This document shows positions 52,422 through 61,917 of a stretch of DNA of 64,000 bases, in pieces. The notes beneath the pieces are model-generated. The model was not told the DNA's origin and searched no databases. It saw only the letters and a program-made list of their open reading frames with translations. Position 1 is the first letter of the stretch. Every line of letters starts with the position of its first letter. The DNA comes from Balneolaceae bacterium (lineage in GTDB: Bacteria > Bacteroidota > Rhodothermia > Balneolales > Balneolaceae), in NCBI GenBank assembly GCA_007134085.1, contig SLLL01000009.1:34667-98666 (forward strand), given 5' to 3'. Position numbers and translations under genes: made by a program.

Positions 52422-54275
52422 ATGGCAAATAATTACCGGGCACTTACCCGTACATACCGGCCCCAGACTTTTGAGGATGTTGTTTCGCAGGAGCATGTGA
52501 GCAGCACCCTGAAGAATGCCATAAAACAGAACCGCCTTTCTCATGCTTACATGTTTTGCGGCCCGCGTGGTGTCGGTAAAACAACGATGGCGAGGGTATT
52601 GGCACGAGCCATAAATAATATCGACGATACCGTTGATGGGGAATCGCTAAGCCAGACACTGAATGTAGTTGAGATTGATGCTGCATCAAACAATAAGGTT
52701 GAAGATGTTCATCACTTGCGGGAAATTGTGCGCGTTCCGCCTCAAAGTGGCAGATACAAAATTTTTATTATTGATGAGGTGCACATGCTCAGTAAGCAGG
52801 CGTTTAATGCCCTGCTGAAAACACTGGAAGAGCCGCCTCCGCACGCTATTTTTATCTTTGCCACTACCGAGCCCCATAAAGTATTGCCCACCATTTTATC
52901 GAGGGTTCAAAGGTTCGATTTTAAGCGAATCAGTGTTGATGAAATTACATCACGGCTGAGGGATATTTGCGCAAAAGAGGGCATCACCATTGATGAAGAG
53001 TCGCTGCATACCATTGCCAGAAAGGCAGACGGCGCACTGCGCGATGCACTTGGGCTGATGGATCAGGCAATTGCCTTCTGCGGGCTGAACATTCAGTACA
53101 ACGAACTTACCCAGGCACTAAATGTAGTAGGCAACGACGAACTGTTTGAATTTACCAATGCCGTTGCAAGCCGCAACGCAAGAGCAGGGCTTCTGCTTAT
53201 CGACAGGCTTCTGAAAGACGGCGTTGATATTCAGGAGTTTCTGGTCTCACTCACGCTACATCTTCGAAATATTTATGTGGCACTGCAGGGTGAAAATATG
53301 CATCTGGTTGAAGCTACCGATGATACAAAACAACGGTATGCAGAAATTTCCGCTCACTTTTCGGAAGATGATCTGCTCAGAATGCTTCACCTTGTAAGTG
53401 AGGCACAGCTAAACATGAGGGAAGTGCAGCAGCCACGGGTTTACTTTGAAATCCTTATGCTGAAGCTGGTGCACATGAGCAGAGTAAAGCAGCTGGGTGA
53501 GCTGCTTACAGCCATGGACGACCTAAAAAAAAAAGGAATTGATCCCGCAGTCACCTCCGTAACGTTTGATGAGAAAAAGCCGATAACAGATTCCATTCCA
53601 GCCTCAAAGCCGGTGGAGAGCAAGGTTGAGGAACCTCCCAAAGAGGCCGCGAAAAATCAGAATTCTGAGCCTTCATCTAACGAATCTTTACCTGCGGTTG
53701 ATCAGGCATCTGAAACAGAAAAAAATACCTCAGATCAACAAAAAGCAGATCTCGCCGAAGATTCTGTTGATGTTGACGGCCTTGAAGATCTTCTGATGGG
53801 CAAACCCTATCTGAGGCCAATCAACCAGCCTCACAGGCTAAACGGAAAAGCTCCGGAACCTGCTTCTGACGCACCGGTGAAGAAAGCTGAACCTGCTTCC
53901 GCTAAACTAAACGGAATCGAAGATATAGAAGAGAAGTGGGAGCTGTTTCTTGATCTGGCAAATAAAAATTTTTCCCAAACGCTTTATATCATCATACGCG
54001 ATGTTCAGCTTAAAGGCCTTAAAGGAACAGAGCTTACTGTATCTGTAAATTCGCCCTTTGCGGTTACAGCCGTTGAAGAGCACAAAATGCAGCTCTCAAC
54101 GCTAATGAAAGAGGTGATTGGTGTGCACATCCGTTTCAAATGTGTGTGTGAACGCCAAAAAACAAACATCGAAGAATCGTTAAGCCCTTACGACCGGTTC
54201 AGGCAGCTTCAAAAGAAAGATGCGCACCTGAAAACCATTGTTGAACTGTTTGGTGCAGAACTGGAATACACGTAA
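52422..54275 (+). CDS. dnaX: DNA polymerase III subunit tau (with putative slippage-derived gamma form)
   Basis: YRPQTFEDVVSQEHV, GPRGVGKTTMARVLARA, NKVEDVHHLREIV, LLKTLEEPPPHAIFIFATTE. Confidence 0.97.
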   Translation: MANNYRALTRTYRPQTFEDVVSQEHVSSTLKNAIKQNRLSHAYMFCGPRGVGKTTMARVLARAINNIDDTVDGESLSQTLNVVEIDAASNNKVEDVHHLREIVRVPPQSGRYKIFIIDEVHMLSKQAFNALLKTLEEPPPHAIFIFATTEPHKVLPTILSRVQRFDFKRISVDEITSRLRDICAKEGITIDEESLHTIARKADGALRDALGLMDQAIAFCGLNIQYNELTQALNVVGNDELFEFTNAVASRNARAGLLLIDRLLKDGVDIQEFLVSLTLHLRNIYVALQGENMHLVEATDDTKQRYAEISAHFSEDDLLRMLHLVSEAQLNMREVQQPRVYFEILMLKLVHMSRVKQLGELLTAMDDLKKKGIDPAVTSVTFDEKKPITDSIPASKPVESKVEEPPKEAAKNQNSEPSSNESLPAVDQASETEKNTSDQQKADLAEDSVDVDGLEDLLMGKPYLRPINQPHRLNGKAPEPASDAPVKKAEPASAKLNGIEDIEEKWELFLDLANKNFSQTLYIIIRDVQLKGLKGTELTVSVNSPFAVTAVEEHKMQLSTLMKEVIGVHIRFKCVCERQKTNIEESLSPYDRFRQLQKKDAHLKTIVELFGAELEYT

Positions 54276-54364
54276 GAGTTTAATTTAAGCGGAACAGATT
54301 AGCAGCCGAATTTTTACGTGGCCGGTTCCGTTCTAACTTAGAATCAAAAAATTAAAACAGCGTT

Positions 54365-54712
54365 ATGAATCAATTTAATATGGCAGATATGTTTGGAAAA
54401 ATTTCTGACATGCAGGCAAAAATGAAAGAAGCACAGGACCGCCTTTCCGAAGTAATTGTTGAAGCCGAAGCCGGTGGCGGTATGGTAAAAGTAAAAGCAA
54501 ACGGCAAGCGTGAAGTACTTAGCATTGAGCTGGACAGAGACATAATCGACCCTGATGACAAAGAGATGGTTGAGGATCTTGTGGTAGCCGGTGTGAACCG
54601 CGCCCTCGCAAAAGCAGAAGATGCAGCCAAAGAAAAAATGCAGGAAGTATATAAAGACATTTTACCCGGTGGCGGCCTGCCCGGCATGGATATGAGCAAG
54701 TTTGGGCTTTAA
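54365..54712 (+). CDS. YbaB/EbfC nucleoid-associated protein
   Basis: MADMFGKISDMQAKMKEAQ; VKVKANGKREVLSIELD; GGGLPGMDM; dnaX-ybaB-recR synteny. Confidence 0.95.
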   Translation: MNQFNMADMFGKISDMQAKMKEAQDRLSEVIVEAEAGGGMVKVKANGKREVLSIELDRDIIDPDDKEMVEDLVVAGVNRALAKAEDAAKEKMQEVYKDILPGGGLPGMDMSKFGL

Positions 54713-54743
54713 TTTCATCCCCTCTTAAGAGATTGTGAAATAT

Positions 54744-54801
54744 TGCCACAGAGGCACGGAAATACACTGAAAATCCCGTGCCTTTCCGAGCTTCCGTGGC
54801 A
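54744..54801. repeat. nested palindromic intergenic element
   Basis: tgccac/gtggca outer and ggcacgg/ccgtgcc inner stems. Confidence 0.8.
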
Positions 54802-54857
54802 TTAAAGCATGTTTTTTAATTTCGTTTTTTTGATAAAACTTCAGTAACACATCATAA

Positions 54858-55463
54858 ATGCAAATAACCTCAGAAGCTCTTGAACGGGCTATAGAAGAGC
54901 TTGCAAAGCTTCCCGGTACCGGCCGTAAATCGGCACAACGCATTGCCATTCACTTGCTAAAGCAACCGGAAGAGAATGTACTAAAGCTGGCAGAAGCGTT
55001 TGTACAGCTGAAAAAGTCTGTAAAGAGATGCTCCGTTTGCGGAACCATTACAGATACAGACCCCTGCCCTATCTGCAGTAACCCCAAACGCAACAGTGGC
55101 GTTATTTGCGTAGTTGAAGAGTTTCAGGATGTTTACATCATCGAAAAAACCAACGAATTTCGTGGGCGCTACCACGTACTTGGCGGAACCATTTCACCAC
55201 TCGAAAATATTGGCCCTGATAATATCCGTATTAAAGAGCTGTTGCAAAGAGTGGGCGGTACGGATGAATCAATAACAGAAGTTATTCTGGCTTTGAATCC
55301 TGATGCCGAGGGTGAAGCAACATCTTATTACATTAACAAGCTGCTGCAAAATTACGATGTTAACGTTACCCGCATAGCATACGGCATACCAATGGGTACC
55401 GAGCTTGAATATATCGACGAAGCAACCCTCAGCAGAGCCTTTCTCAGCAGAACCGCATTTTAA
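54858..55463 (+). CDS. recR: recombination mediator RecR
   Basis: LAKLPGTGRKSAQRIAIHLL; C4 zinc finger CSVCGTITDTDPCPIC; Toprim YHVLGGTISPLENIGPDNIRI. Confidence 0.97.
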   Translation: MQITSEALERAIEELAKLPGTGRKSAQRIAIHLLKQPEENVLKLAEAFVQLKKSVKRCSVCGTITDTDPCPICSNPKRNSGVICVVEEFQDVYIIEKTNEFRGRYHVLGGTISPLENIGPDNIRIKELLQRVGGTDESITEVILALNPDAEGEATSYYINKLLQNYDVNVTRIAYGIPMGTELEYIDEATLSRAFLSRTAF

Positions 55464-55500
55464 TTTTCAGAATCAACTATACCCGAACAAATACGTAATC

Positions 55501-57432
55501 ATGGTTTCTCTTTTTACACGCTTCCGAGTTGTAACGCTATTTTCTATTTCAACACTTCTCATTGTTCTTTCAACGGCTGAAACCGGTGACGCCCAAAACA
55601 ACCGGTGGCAACAAAAGGTAGAATATGTAATGGAAATTGATATGGACGCTGCCGCAAATCAGTTCAGCGGATTTCAGGAGCTTACCTATCACAACAATTC
55701 GCCGGATACGCTGAACCGTGTGTTTTATCACCTCTTTTTCAATGCATTTCAGCCAAACAGTATGATGGATAAACGATCGAGAACCATTGCTGACCCCGAC
55801 AGGCGTGTTCGCGACAGAATTTATCACTACGACGAAACCGAGATTGGCTATCAAAAAGTAAACAGCTTAAAGCAGAACGGCTATCCGGTGGAGTATACCA
55901 TTAAGGGCACCATTATGGAGGTGCATCTGCACGAGCCCATCGCACCCGGCGAAACTGTGGTTTTCGAGATGGATTTTGATGCACAGGTACCGCTGCAAAC
56001 CCGGCGCTCAGGCAGAGATAATGCAGAAGGGGTGCGTTTTTCCATGGCACAGTGGTATCCGAAAATTGCCGCTTATGATGAGCGAGGCTGGTACCCCGAA
56101 CCGTACATCGGCCGCGAATTTTACGCCCCCTTTGGCACGTTTGATGTAACCATCCACATCGACAGAAATTATGTGGTTGCAGCGGGAGCCATCCTCCAAA
56201 ATCCCGAAGAAGTTGGTTTTGCCTATGCTGATGAAGCCGATGTAAACAGGCCCGATGGCGAAAAACTGGCCTGGCACTTCCGTTCGGAAAATGTACACGA
56301 TTTTATGTGGGCAGCCGATCCCGATTACACCCACACCACAGCACAAGTGCCGGATGGGCCGCTGCTTCGTTTCTTCTATCAAACAGATCCCGTGGCAGAA
56401 AATGCACCCGACGGCCAACAAGAGCGATTACTGAACAACTGGAAAGAGCTGCCTGAGTACACCATCAAAGCGTTTGAATATATGAATGAGCGTTATGGTG
56501 TTTACCCTTACGATGAATACATCGTAATTCAGGGTGGCGATGGCGGTATGGAGTACACTATGGGTACATTAATTACAGGGAACCGTACACTGCAAAGCCT
56601 GGTGGGTGTAACCGTGCACGAGCTTGTGCACGCATGGTATGAAGGTGTACTTGCTAATAACGAAATTTACGACCAGTGGATTGATGAAGGCTTCACAGTG
56701 TATGCATCTGCATTTATTATGAATGAACTATTTAATGAAGGGCAAGGTGACCCGATGCAGGGCCGTTACGACGGATATTTCAGAGTTGTAGAAGCGGGTA
56801 TTGAAGAGCCGATGCACCTGCATTCCGATCATTATGTGACAAACACGGCCTATGGCGTGGCATCTTACGGAAAAGGAGCCATTTTCCTGCATCAGCTTGG
56901 GTACATCATTGGGGATGATGCATTGCAGAGAACTCTCAAACGATTTTTTGAGGAGTGGAAATTTCAGCATCCAAACGGGTATGATTTTATTCGCATTGCA
57001 GAGCGGGAGAGCGGCATCAAACTGCGATGGTATTACGATTACTGGATTACCACCATCAAAACAATTGACTACGGCATTAGAGCCGTTGAAGAAGCCGGGG
57101 ATGAAACCAGGGTTTCACTCGAAAGAGTTGGCTTGATGCCTATGCCGCTTGATATAGAAGTTGAATTTGCTGATGGAAGCATTGTGCATCATTACATCCC
57201 CATGCGAATTATGTGGGGCGAAAAAGAGAGTGAATTTCTTGATGTAACCCGCCATACCGAAGAAGACTGGCCCTGGGTTTTTCCGGAATATGAGTTTAAC
57301 ATCGCCGCTCCCATTGATGATATTGTTCGGATTGAAATAGACCCATCCCTCAGAATGGCAGATGTTAACCGCAGCAACAACATCTGGAAGCCTGTTCAGC
57401 CTGATCAGGAGAGTGATTATGAAACCGAATAA
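55501..57432 (+). CDS. M1 family metallopeptidase
   Basis: zinc motif VHELVHAWYEGVL...DEGFTVY; start refined to MVSLFTRF. Confidence 0.93.
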   Translation: MVSLFTRFRVVTLFSISTLLIVLSTAETGDAQNNRWQQKVEYVMEIDMDAAANQFSGFQELTYHNNSPDTLNRVFYHLFFNAFQPNSMMDKRSRTIADPDRRVRDRIYHYDETEIGYQKVNSLKQNGYPVEYTIKGTIMEVHLHEPIAPGETVVFEMDFDAQVPLQTRRSGRDNAEGVRFSMAQWYPKIAAYDERGWYPEPYIGREFYAPFGTFDVTIHIDRNYVVAAGAILQNPEEVGFAYADEADVNRPDGEKLAWHFRSENVHDFMWAADPDYTHTTAQVPDGPLLRFFYQTDPVAENAPDGQQERLLNNWKELPEYTIKAFEYMNERYGVYPYDEYIVIQGGDGGMEYTMGTLITGNRTLQSLVGVTVHELVHAWYEGVLANNEIYDQWIDEGFTVYASAFIMNELFNEGQGDPMQGRYDGYFRVVEAGIEEPMHLHSDHYVTNTAYGVASYGKGAIFLHQLGYIIGDDALQRTLKRFFEEWKFQHPNGYDFIRIAERESGIKLRWYYDYWITTIKTIDYGIRAVEEAGDETRVSLERVGLMPMPLDIEVEFADGSIVHHYIPMRIMWGEKESEFLDVTRHTEEDWPWVFPEYEFNIAAPIDDIVRIEIDPSLRMADVNRSNNIWKPVQPDQESDYETE

Positions 57433-57473
57433 TTTTTACTCTAAACCTATTTGGAAGAATAGTAACGGGTAGC

Positions 57474-58334
57474 CTATTTCTTAAACATGGTGGTGAGTAC
57501 AAAAAAGATGTTCTCTTTTCTCTCCATCAGCCGTCGCTTAAAGTATGGAAACCACATAGTGCCATAGGGAACATAAACACGGGCGTTGTAGCCATCTTTT
57601 ACAAGCTGTTCCATGGTCTCTTCCCGAAGCCCGTAGAGCATCTGAAATTCAAATCTTTCTTTGCTGATGCTGTTCTCCTCAGCGTATGCTTTTACCCAGT
57701 TTACAAGTTCATCATCGTGGGTGGCAATTCTGGGGTATGAGGTTTTTTCAAGAAGAACTTTCGCATACGTTTTAAATGCCTCACGGATTTGCGGCATAGC
57801 CTGAATAGCAACGGTTCCCGGCTCTTTGTATGCCCCTTTGCAAAGGCGAACATCAGCACCAATCTCCGCCAGATCTTCAATATCTTTTGCGGTTCTATGC
57901 AGGTATGCCTGAATTACAATACCAACATGCTTGCCGTACTTTTCAAATGCCTCCTTAAAAATATCGATGGTGCTTTGAGTATAGTCAGATCCCTCCATAT
58001 CAATGCGAACAAACGAGTTGAACTCTTTGGCTTTATCCAGCAGTTTGTAAAGATTTTCTTTGCAATACCCCTCATTAATATCGAGCCCCATCATGGTTAG
58101 CTTGATTGAGATGGTACTTTTAAGTGAGGCGGCATGAATATCTTCCAGCAACCGGATGTAAATATCAACCGTTTCGTCAGCAGTAGTTTTTTCGCGAACG
58201 TTTTCGCCAAGAAGGTCTAGCGTAACACGAATATTTTTTTCGTTGATCGCCTTAATTTTGGGGATGGTACCTTCGAAATTTTCTGCGGCTACAAAGCGGC
58301 GGGCAAGGGCAAATGGTAGTTTCATAACGGGCAA
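57474..58334 (-). CDS. proline dehydrogenase family protein
   Basis: SIKLTMMGLD, VRIDMEGSDYTQSTIDIF, QAYLHRTAKDIE, RLCKGAYKEP, YVPYG...Y..RRLMER motifs. Confidence 0.92.
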   Translation of the reverse strand: MPVMKLPFALARRFVAAENFEGTIPKIKAINEKNIRVTLDLLGENVREKTTADETVDIYIRLLEDIHAASLKSTISIKLTMMGLDINEGYCKENLYKLLDKAKEFNSFVRIDMEGSDYTQSTIDIFKEAFEKYGKHVGIVIQAYLHRTAKDIEDLAEIGADVRLCKGAYKEPGTVAIQAMPQIREAFKTYAKVLLEKTSYPRIATHDDELVNWVKAYAEENSISKERFEFQMLYGLREETMEQLVKDGYNARVYVPYGTMWFPYFKRRLMERKENIFFVLTTMFKK

Positions 58335-58503
58335 TACTATTTCTTTTATCAGGGCTCAATAATAGTGAACTCTGCCGTTACAAACACTTCAACAGAATCA
58401 AGAATTCAAAAAATAGTTGGCTCTAGTTGAAACTCAATTCAACCTATTGCGTACGTGATAGCTGAGTATAATGTAGCTTCCATATCGTATATAAATAAAA
58501 CTG

Positions 58504-59445
58504 ATGGTGAGAAAAATGATTCAAAAAATAATTCAAGCTTTTACTGCACTTGTATTTCTGCTGATTTCCTTATTTGGCTTTGCAGAGGCTCAATCGCGAG
58601 ATGATGCTTACAGCATAGATCAATTTAGCACGTCAGCCGGCCCGGAAGTGATCATTAAAACTTCCGGTGGATTTGTAGATGTGGTTGGCCACGATGAAGA
58701 TTATGTTGAAGTTTTGATGTTTGTTCGGAGAGGCAACAGGTATCTTTCTGCCGGTACTGCTGACCTATCCAATTTTGACATAATCATTTTTCAGGACGGT
58801 GATACAGTTACTGCTGAAGTTGAAGTAAAACGGCCATCAATTTTAAGAGGAGTAAACAGAATGTCGATCTCATTTAAAGTTTATGCCCCATACATGTCGG
58901 TAGTGAATGGCAGAACAAGCGGTGGCAGCGTTTCTGCTGAACATATCTATAATTCTTTACAGTTGAGGACGAGTGGCGGCAGCATTAGGGCAAATAATCT
59001 TGAGGGGGATATCTCTTTGGAAACTTCCGGTGGTTCCATCGCATTGGAAGAGATCTCCGGTGATATTAACGCCCGCACAAGTGGTGGAAGCATTCGTGCA
59101 AACGGATTGGAAGGAGTTGCAAGCCTGCGAACATCAGGCGGTAGTATTCGCCTGCAAGAGATATCAGCAAATTTGAGTGCCCGAACGAGCGGTGGAAGCA
59201 TACGGGGAACTTTCAATACATTTTATGATGATATAGAATTGCAAACCAGTGGAGGCAGTATCAATATAGAGATACCCCAAATTGTAGATTACAACTTGCA
59301 GTTAAGAGGTAATAGGGTAAACGCTCAATTAACCAACTTTACTGGGGAAGCGGAGCGAAATTATATACGCGGACAAATTGGAGAGGGCGGCCCATTGCTG
59401 TCAGCAAGAACATCCGGAGGCAATGTTACGTTGAGTTACAGATAG
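58504..59445 (+). CDS. DUF4097-type beta-strand repeat protein
   Basis: signal peptide; seven or more TSGGS repeats. Confidence 0.85.
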   Translation: MVRKMIQKIIQAFTALVFLLISLFGFAEAQSRDDAYSIDQFSTSAGPEVIIKTSGGFVDVVGHDEDYVEVLMFVRRGNRYLSAGTADLSNFDIIIFQDGDTVTAEVEVKRPSILRGVNRMSISFKVYAPYMSVVNGRTSGGSVSAEHIYNSLQLRTSGGSIRANNLEGDISLETSGGSIALEEISGDINARTSGGSIRANGLEGVASLRTSGGSIRLQEISANLSARTSGGSIRGTFNTFYDDIELQTSGGSINIEIPQIVDYNLQLRGNRVNAQLTNFTGEAERNYIRGQIGEGGPLLSARTSGGNVTLSYR

Positions 59446-59470
59446 AAAAAACAACATATTAATTATTTCT

Positions 59471-59505
59471 AAAAGTGCGCTTTCACAAAAAGTTGCACTT
59501 TTTTT
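59471..59505 (+). terminator. rho-independent terminator
   Basis: aaaagtgc...gcactttttttt. Confidence 0.75.
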
Positions 59506-59591
59506 ATTTTGGATACACGTGTCTTTTTACTTTCTTATGAATATCGCATTAAATTAGCGCGTCAACTCAAATAAATAACAGAGGTATAAGG

Positions 59592-59726
59592 ATGGGAGAT
59601 GATCAATCCAATAGTGAACTCGAAGAGTTCAAACCCAAAGGTGCTATTGCCTTTTTTATAGTACTTATGGTTTTCTTTACCATAGTTTGGTTTACACTAT
59701 ACTTTGAACTTTTAAGCAGGGGATAA
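59592..59726 (+). CDS. ba3-type cytochrome c oxidase subunit IIa-like, 44 aa (absent from the ORF track)
   Basis: MGDDQSNSELEEFKPKGAIAFFIVLMVFFTIVWFTLYFELLSRG; single TM, KPKG motif, 4 bp upstream of subunit II. Confidence 0.82.
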   Translation: MGDDQSNSELEEFKPKGAIAFFIVLMVFFTIVWFTLYFELLSRG

Positions 59727-59730
59727 TACA

Positions 59731-60207
59731 ATGGACAATTCAGAAAAACTTGCTTTAGGATTAAGTGGCTTCTTGCTTGTATTGTTTTTCGGAGCAATCA
59801 TGTACGCAGCTGTTGCAAAAGATATAGACGTGCCAACATGTATAACTGATATGGAACCGTTTGTTACAGATACACTGTTCCAAACCGGGCCTGATACGTA
59901 TGAATTGCAAATGGTTGCACGTATGTGGGCATTTCAGCCAAGTACGGTACGCCTGCCGGTGGGGTCAACAGTAGATCTTTACGTTACATCGCAAGACATT
60001 ATGCACGGCTTCAAAGTAGAAGAACATAATGTTAACCTGATGGCCATACCCGGAGCCATAAATTACATGCGTGTTACGTTCAACAAACCCGGTGAATTTA
60101 TGTACGCCTGCCACGAGTTCTGCGGTGCTGCACACCACACAATGGCCGGCCGTTTCATTATTGAAGAACGCCTCGATGAACCTGAAATAATAGGAGGTAC
60201 TTTATAA
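59731..60207 (+). CDS. cytochrome c oxidase subunit II (B-type, CuA)
   Basis: IMHGFKVEEHNVNLM and CHEFCGAAHHTM CuA ligands; one N-terminal TM. Confidence 0.94.
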   Translation: MDNSEKLALGLSGFLLVLFFGAIMYAAVAKDIDVPTCITDMEPFVTDTLFQTGPDTYELQMVARMWAFQPSTVRLPVGSTVDLYVTSQDIMHGFKVEEHNVNLMAIPGAINYMRVTFNKPGEFMYACHEFCGAAHHTMAGRFIIEERLDEPEIIGGTL

Positions 60208-61898
60208 TGAGTGATTATACTTTCAGGTTTTCCAAATCAGAAAAAAGGCTTGTTGCAGTACTCATTATTATACCTATGGTACTGCTTTTTATTGGGGTGT
60301 ATGGCGGTTTGATGCAAACACTATTTAGGGCAGGCATTATTCAAAGCGATCCATTTGTTGGCGGAGACTACTACAAAGGCCTTACCTTTCACGGTGTATT
60401 GAATGCCATTGTTTTCACCACGTTTTTTGCTGTTGCCTTTGGTAATGCAATCATTCCCTACTCTCTGAAAAAGAACTTAAATGCCACAATTGCGTGGGTT
60501 GCCGGCATCCTGATGCTGGTTGGTTCAGTAGTAGCTGCAATTGTTATTTTGATTGGTGAAGCTACGGTTCTTTATACCTTCTACCCCCCTCTAAAAGCAC
60601 ACCCGCTCTTTTATATAGGGCTCACACTCTTAGTGGTGGGCTCCTGGGTTGCATCAGCTAACTGGGTGCCAATGTACCTGCAGTGGCGAAAAGAGAATGA
60701 AGGCAAGAAAACTCCGCTTGCAGTTGTGGGTATGTTCACAACATTCATAGTTTGGTTCATCGCTACTCTGGCTGTTGCAGTAGAGATTCTTTTTATGTTG
60801 CTTCCGTGGTCTTTAGGCTGGATTGATGAAATAAATGTGATGCTTGCCAGAACTCTTTTCTGGTTCTTCGGGCACCCGCTTGTTTACTTCTGGTTGTTGC
60901 CTGCTTATGTAATGTACTACGTGTTCATGCCAAAAATGGCAGGCGGCAAGTTGTACAGCGATATGGCCGGCAGGTTAGTGTTTATGATGTTCATCGTATT
61001 CTCAGTACCGGTTGGTACACACCACCAGTATATGGATCCCGCCATCAGCTCTCAGTGGAAACTGTTGCATGGTATTTTCACATTTGCAGTGGCATTGCCA
61101 AGTTTAATTACAGCATTTACTCTGGCAGCTTCTCTCGAATATGCCGGCAGGCTTAAGGGCTCAAAAGGCCTTTTTGGCTGGATGGGTAAACTGCCCTACT
61201 TCAAAAAAGAGAATTGGTTTTTCGCTTACATGATTACCGGGCTTATTATTTTCATTTTTGGTGGTATTGGCGGAATTATCAATGCATCCTATCAGATGAA
61301 CACGGTTGTTCATAATACTGCTTGGGTTCCGGGCCACTTTCACCTAACTGTGGCAGGGCCTGTAATGCTTGCATTCCTGGGTGGCAGTTTGTATCTGGTT
61401 GGCCAGTTTTTAAATAAGGAGGTTCGGCTCAAAGCATGGGCAATGTTGTCTCCCTATGTATACACAATTGGCTTGCTGATAATGTCGTACGGCCTGAAAA
61501 TTGGTGGTTTGATGGGTATGCCCCGTAGAACCAATACCGGCGCATCTTATGCAAACCCGGATAGTGTACTTTATCAGGCTGACTGGATACCATACATTGA
61601 CCTTACTGTAATTGGTGGCTCCATCATGTTTGTGGGTATTGTGATGTACATCATATCCTTTTTCACTACTGTGTTTTCGAAAAGCAAAGGATCCGAAGAA
61701 GATGCGGTTGTTACATTCCCAATCTCAGAACCACTGCACGATGAACCGGCAACATGGCTCAGAAACTTTAAGCCATACATTATTATCGCCATTATCTTAA
61801 TTGTACTTTCATATACACCTGTTATATATGATGTATTACAGGCTACCTACGGAGGCTCACCGCCGTTCAGTCCGGATAGCCCTGTACCGTTGAGATAA
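60207..61898 (+). CDS. cytochrome c oxidase subunit I (ba3/B-type)
   Basis: HGVLNAIVF, FGHPLVYFWLLPAYVMYY, GTHHQYMDP, PGHFHLTVAGP. Confidence 0.95.
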   Translation: MSDYTFRFSKSEKRLVAVLIIIPMVLLFIGVYGGLMQTLFRAGIIQSDPFVGGDYYKGLTFHGVLNAIVFTTFFAVAFGNAIIPYSLKKNLNATIAWVAGILMLVGSVVAAIVILIGEATVLYTFYPPLKAHPLFYIGLTLLVVGSWVASANWVPMYLQWRKENEGKKTPLAVVGMFTTFIVWFIATLAVAVEILFMLLPWSLGWIDEINVMLARTLFWFFGHPLVYFWLLPAYVMYYVFMPKMAGGKLYSDMAGRLVFMMFIVFSVPVGTHHQYMDPAISSQWKLLHGIFTFAVALPSLITAFTLAASLEYAGRLKGSKGLFGWMGKLPYFKKENWFFAYMITGLIIFIFGGIGGIINASYQMNTVVHNTAWVPGHFHLTVAGPVMLAFLGGSLYLVGQFLNKEVRLKAWAMLSPYVYTIGLLIMSYGLKIGGLMGMPRRTNTGASYANPDSVLYQADWIPYIDLTVIGGSIMFVGIVMYIISFFTTVFSKSKGSEEDAVVTFPISEPLHDEPATWLRNFKPYIIIAIILIVLSYTPVIYDVLQATYGGSPPFSPDSPVPLR

Positions 61899-61917
61899 TA
61901 TTTTATCAGATACATAG

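Noticed and set aside
53525-53534. Treating the dnaX A10 run as a sequencing error
   Set aside because: The ORF continues intact for about 245 further codons in the listed frame, so the A10 length is consistent with a correct full-length tau
58947-59216. Regularly spaced short repeats, considered as CRISPR
   Set aside because: They encode TSGGS protein repeats in frame; units diverge and there are no unique spacers or cas genes
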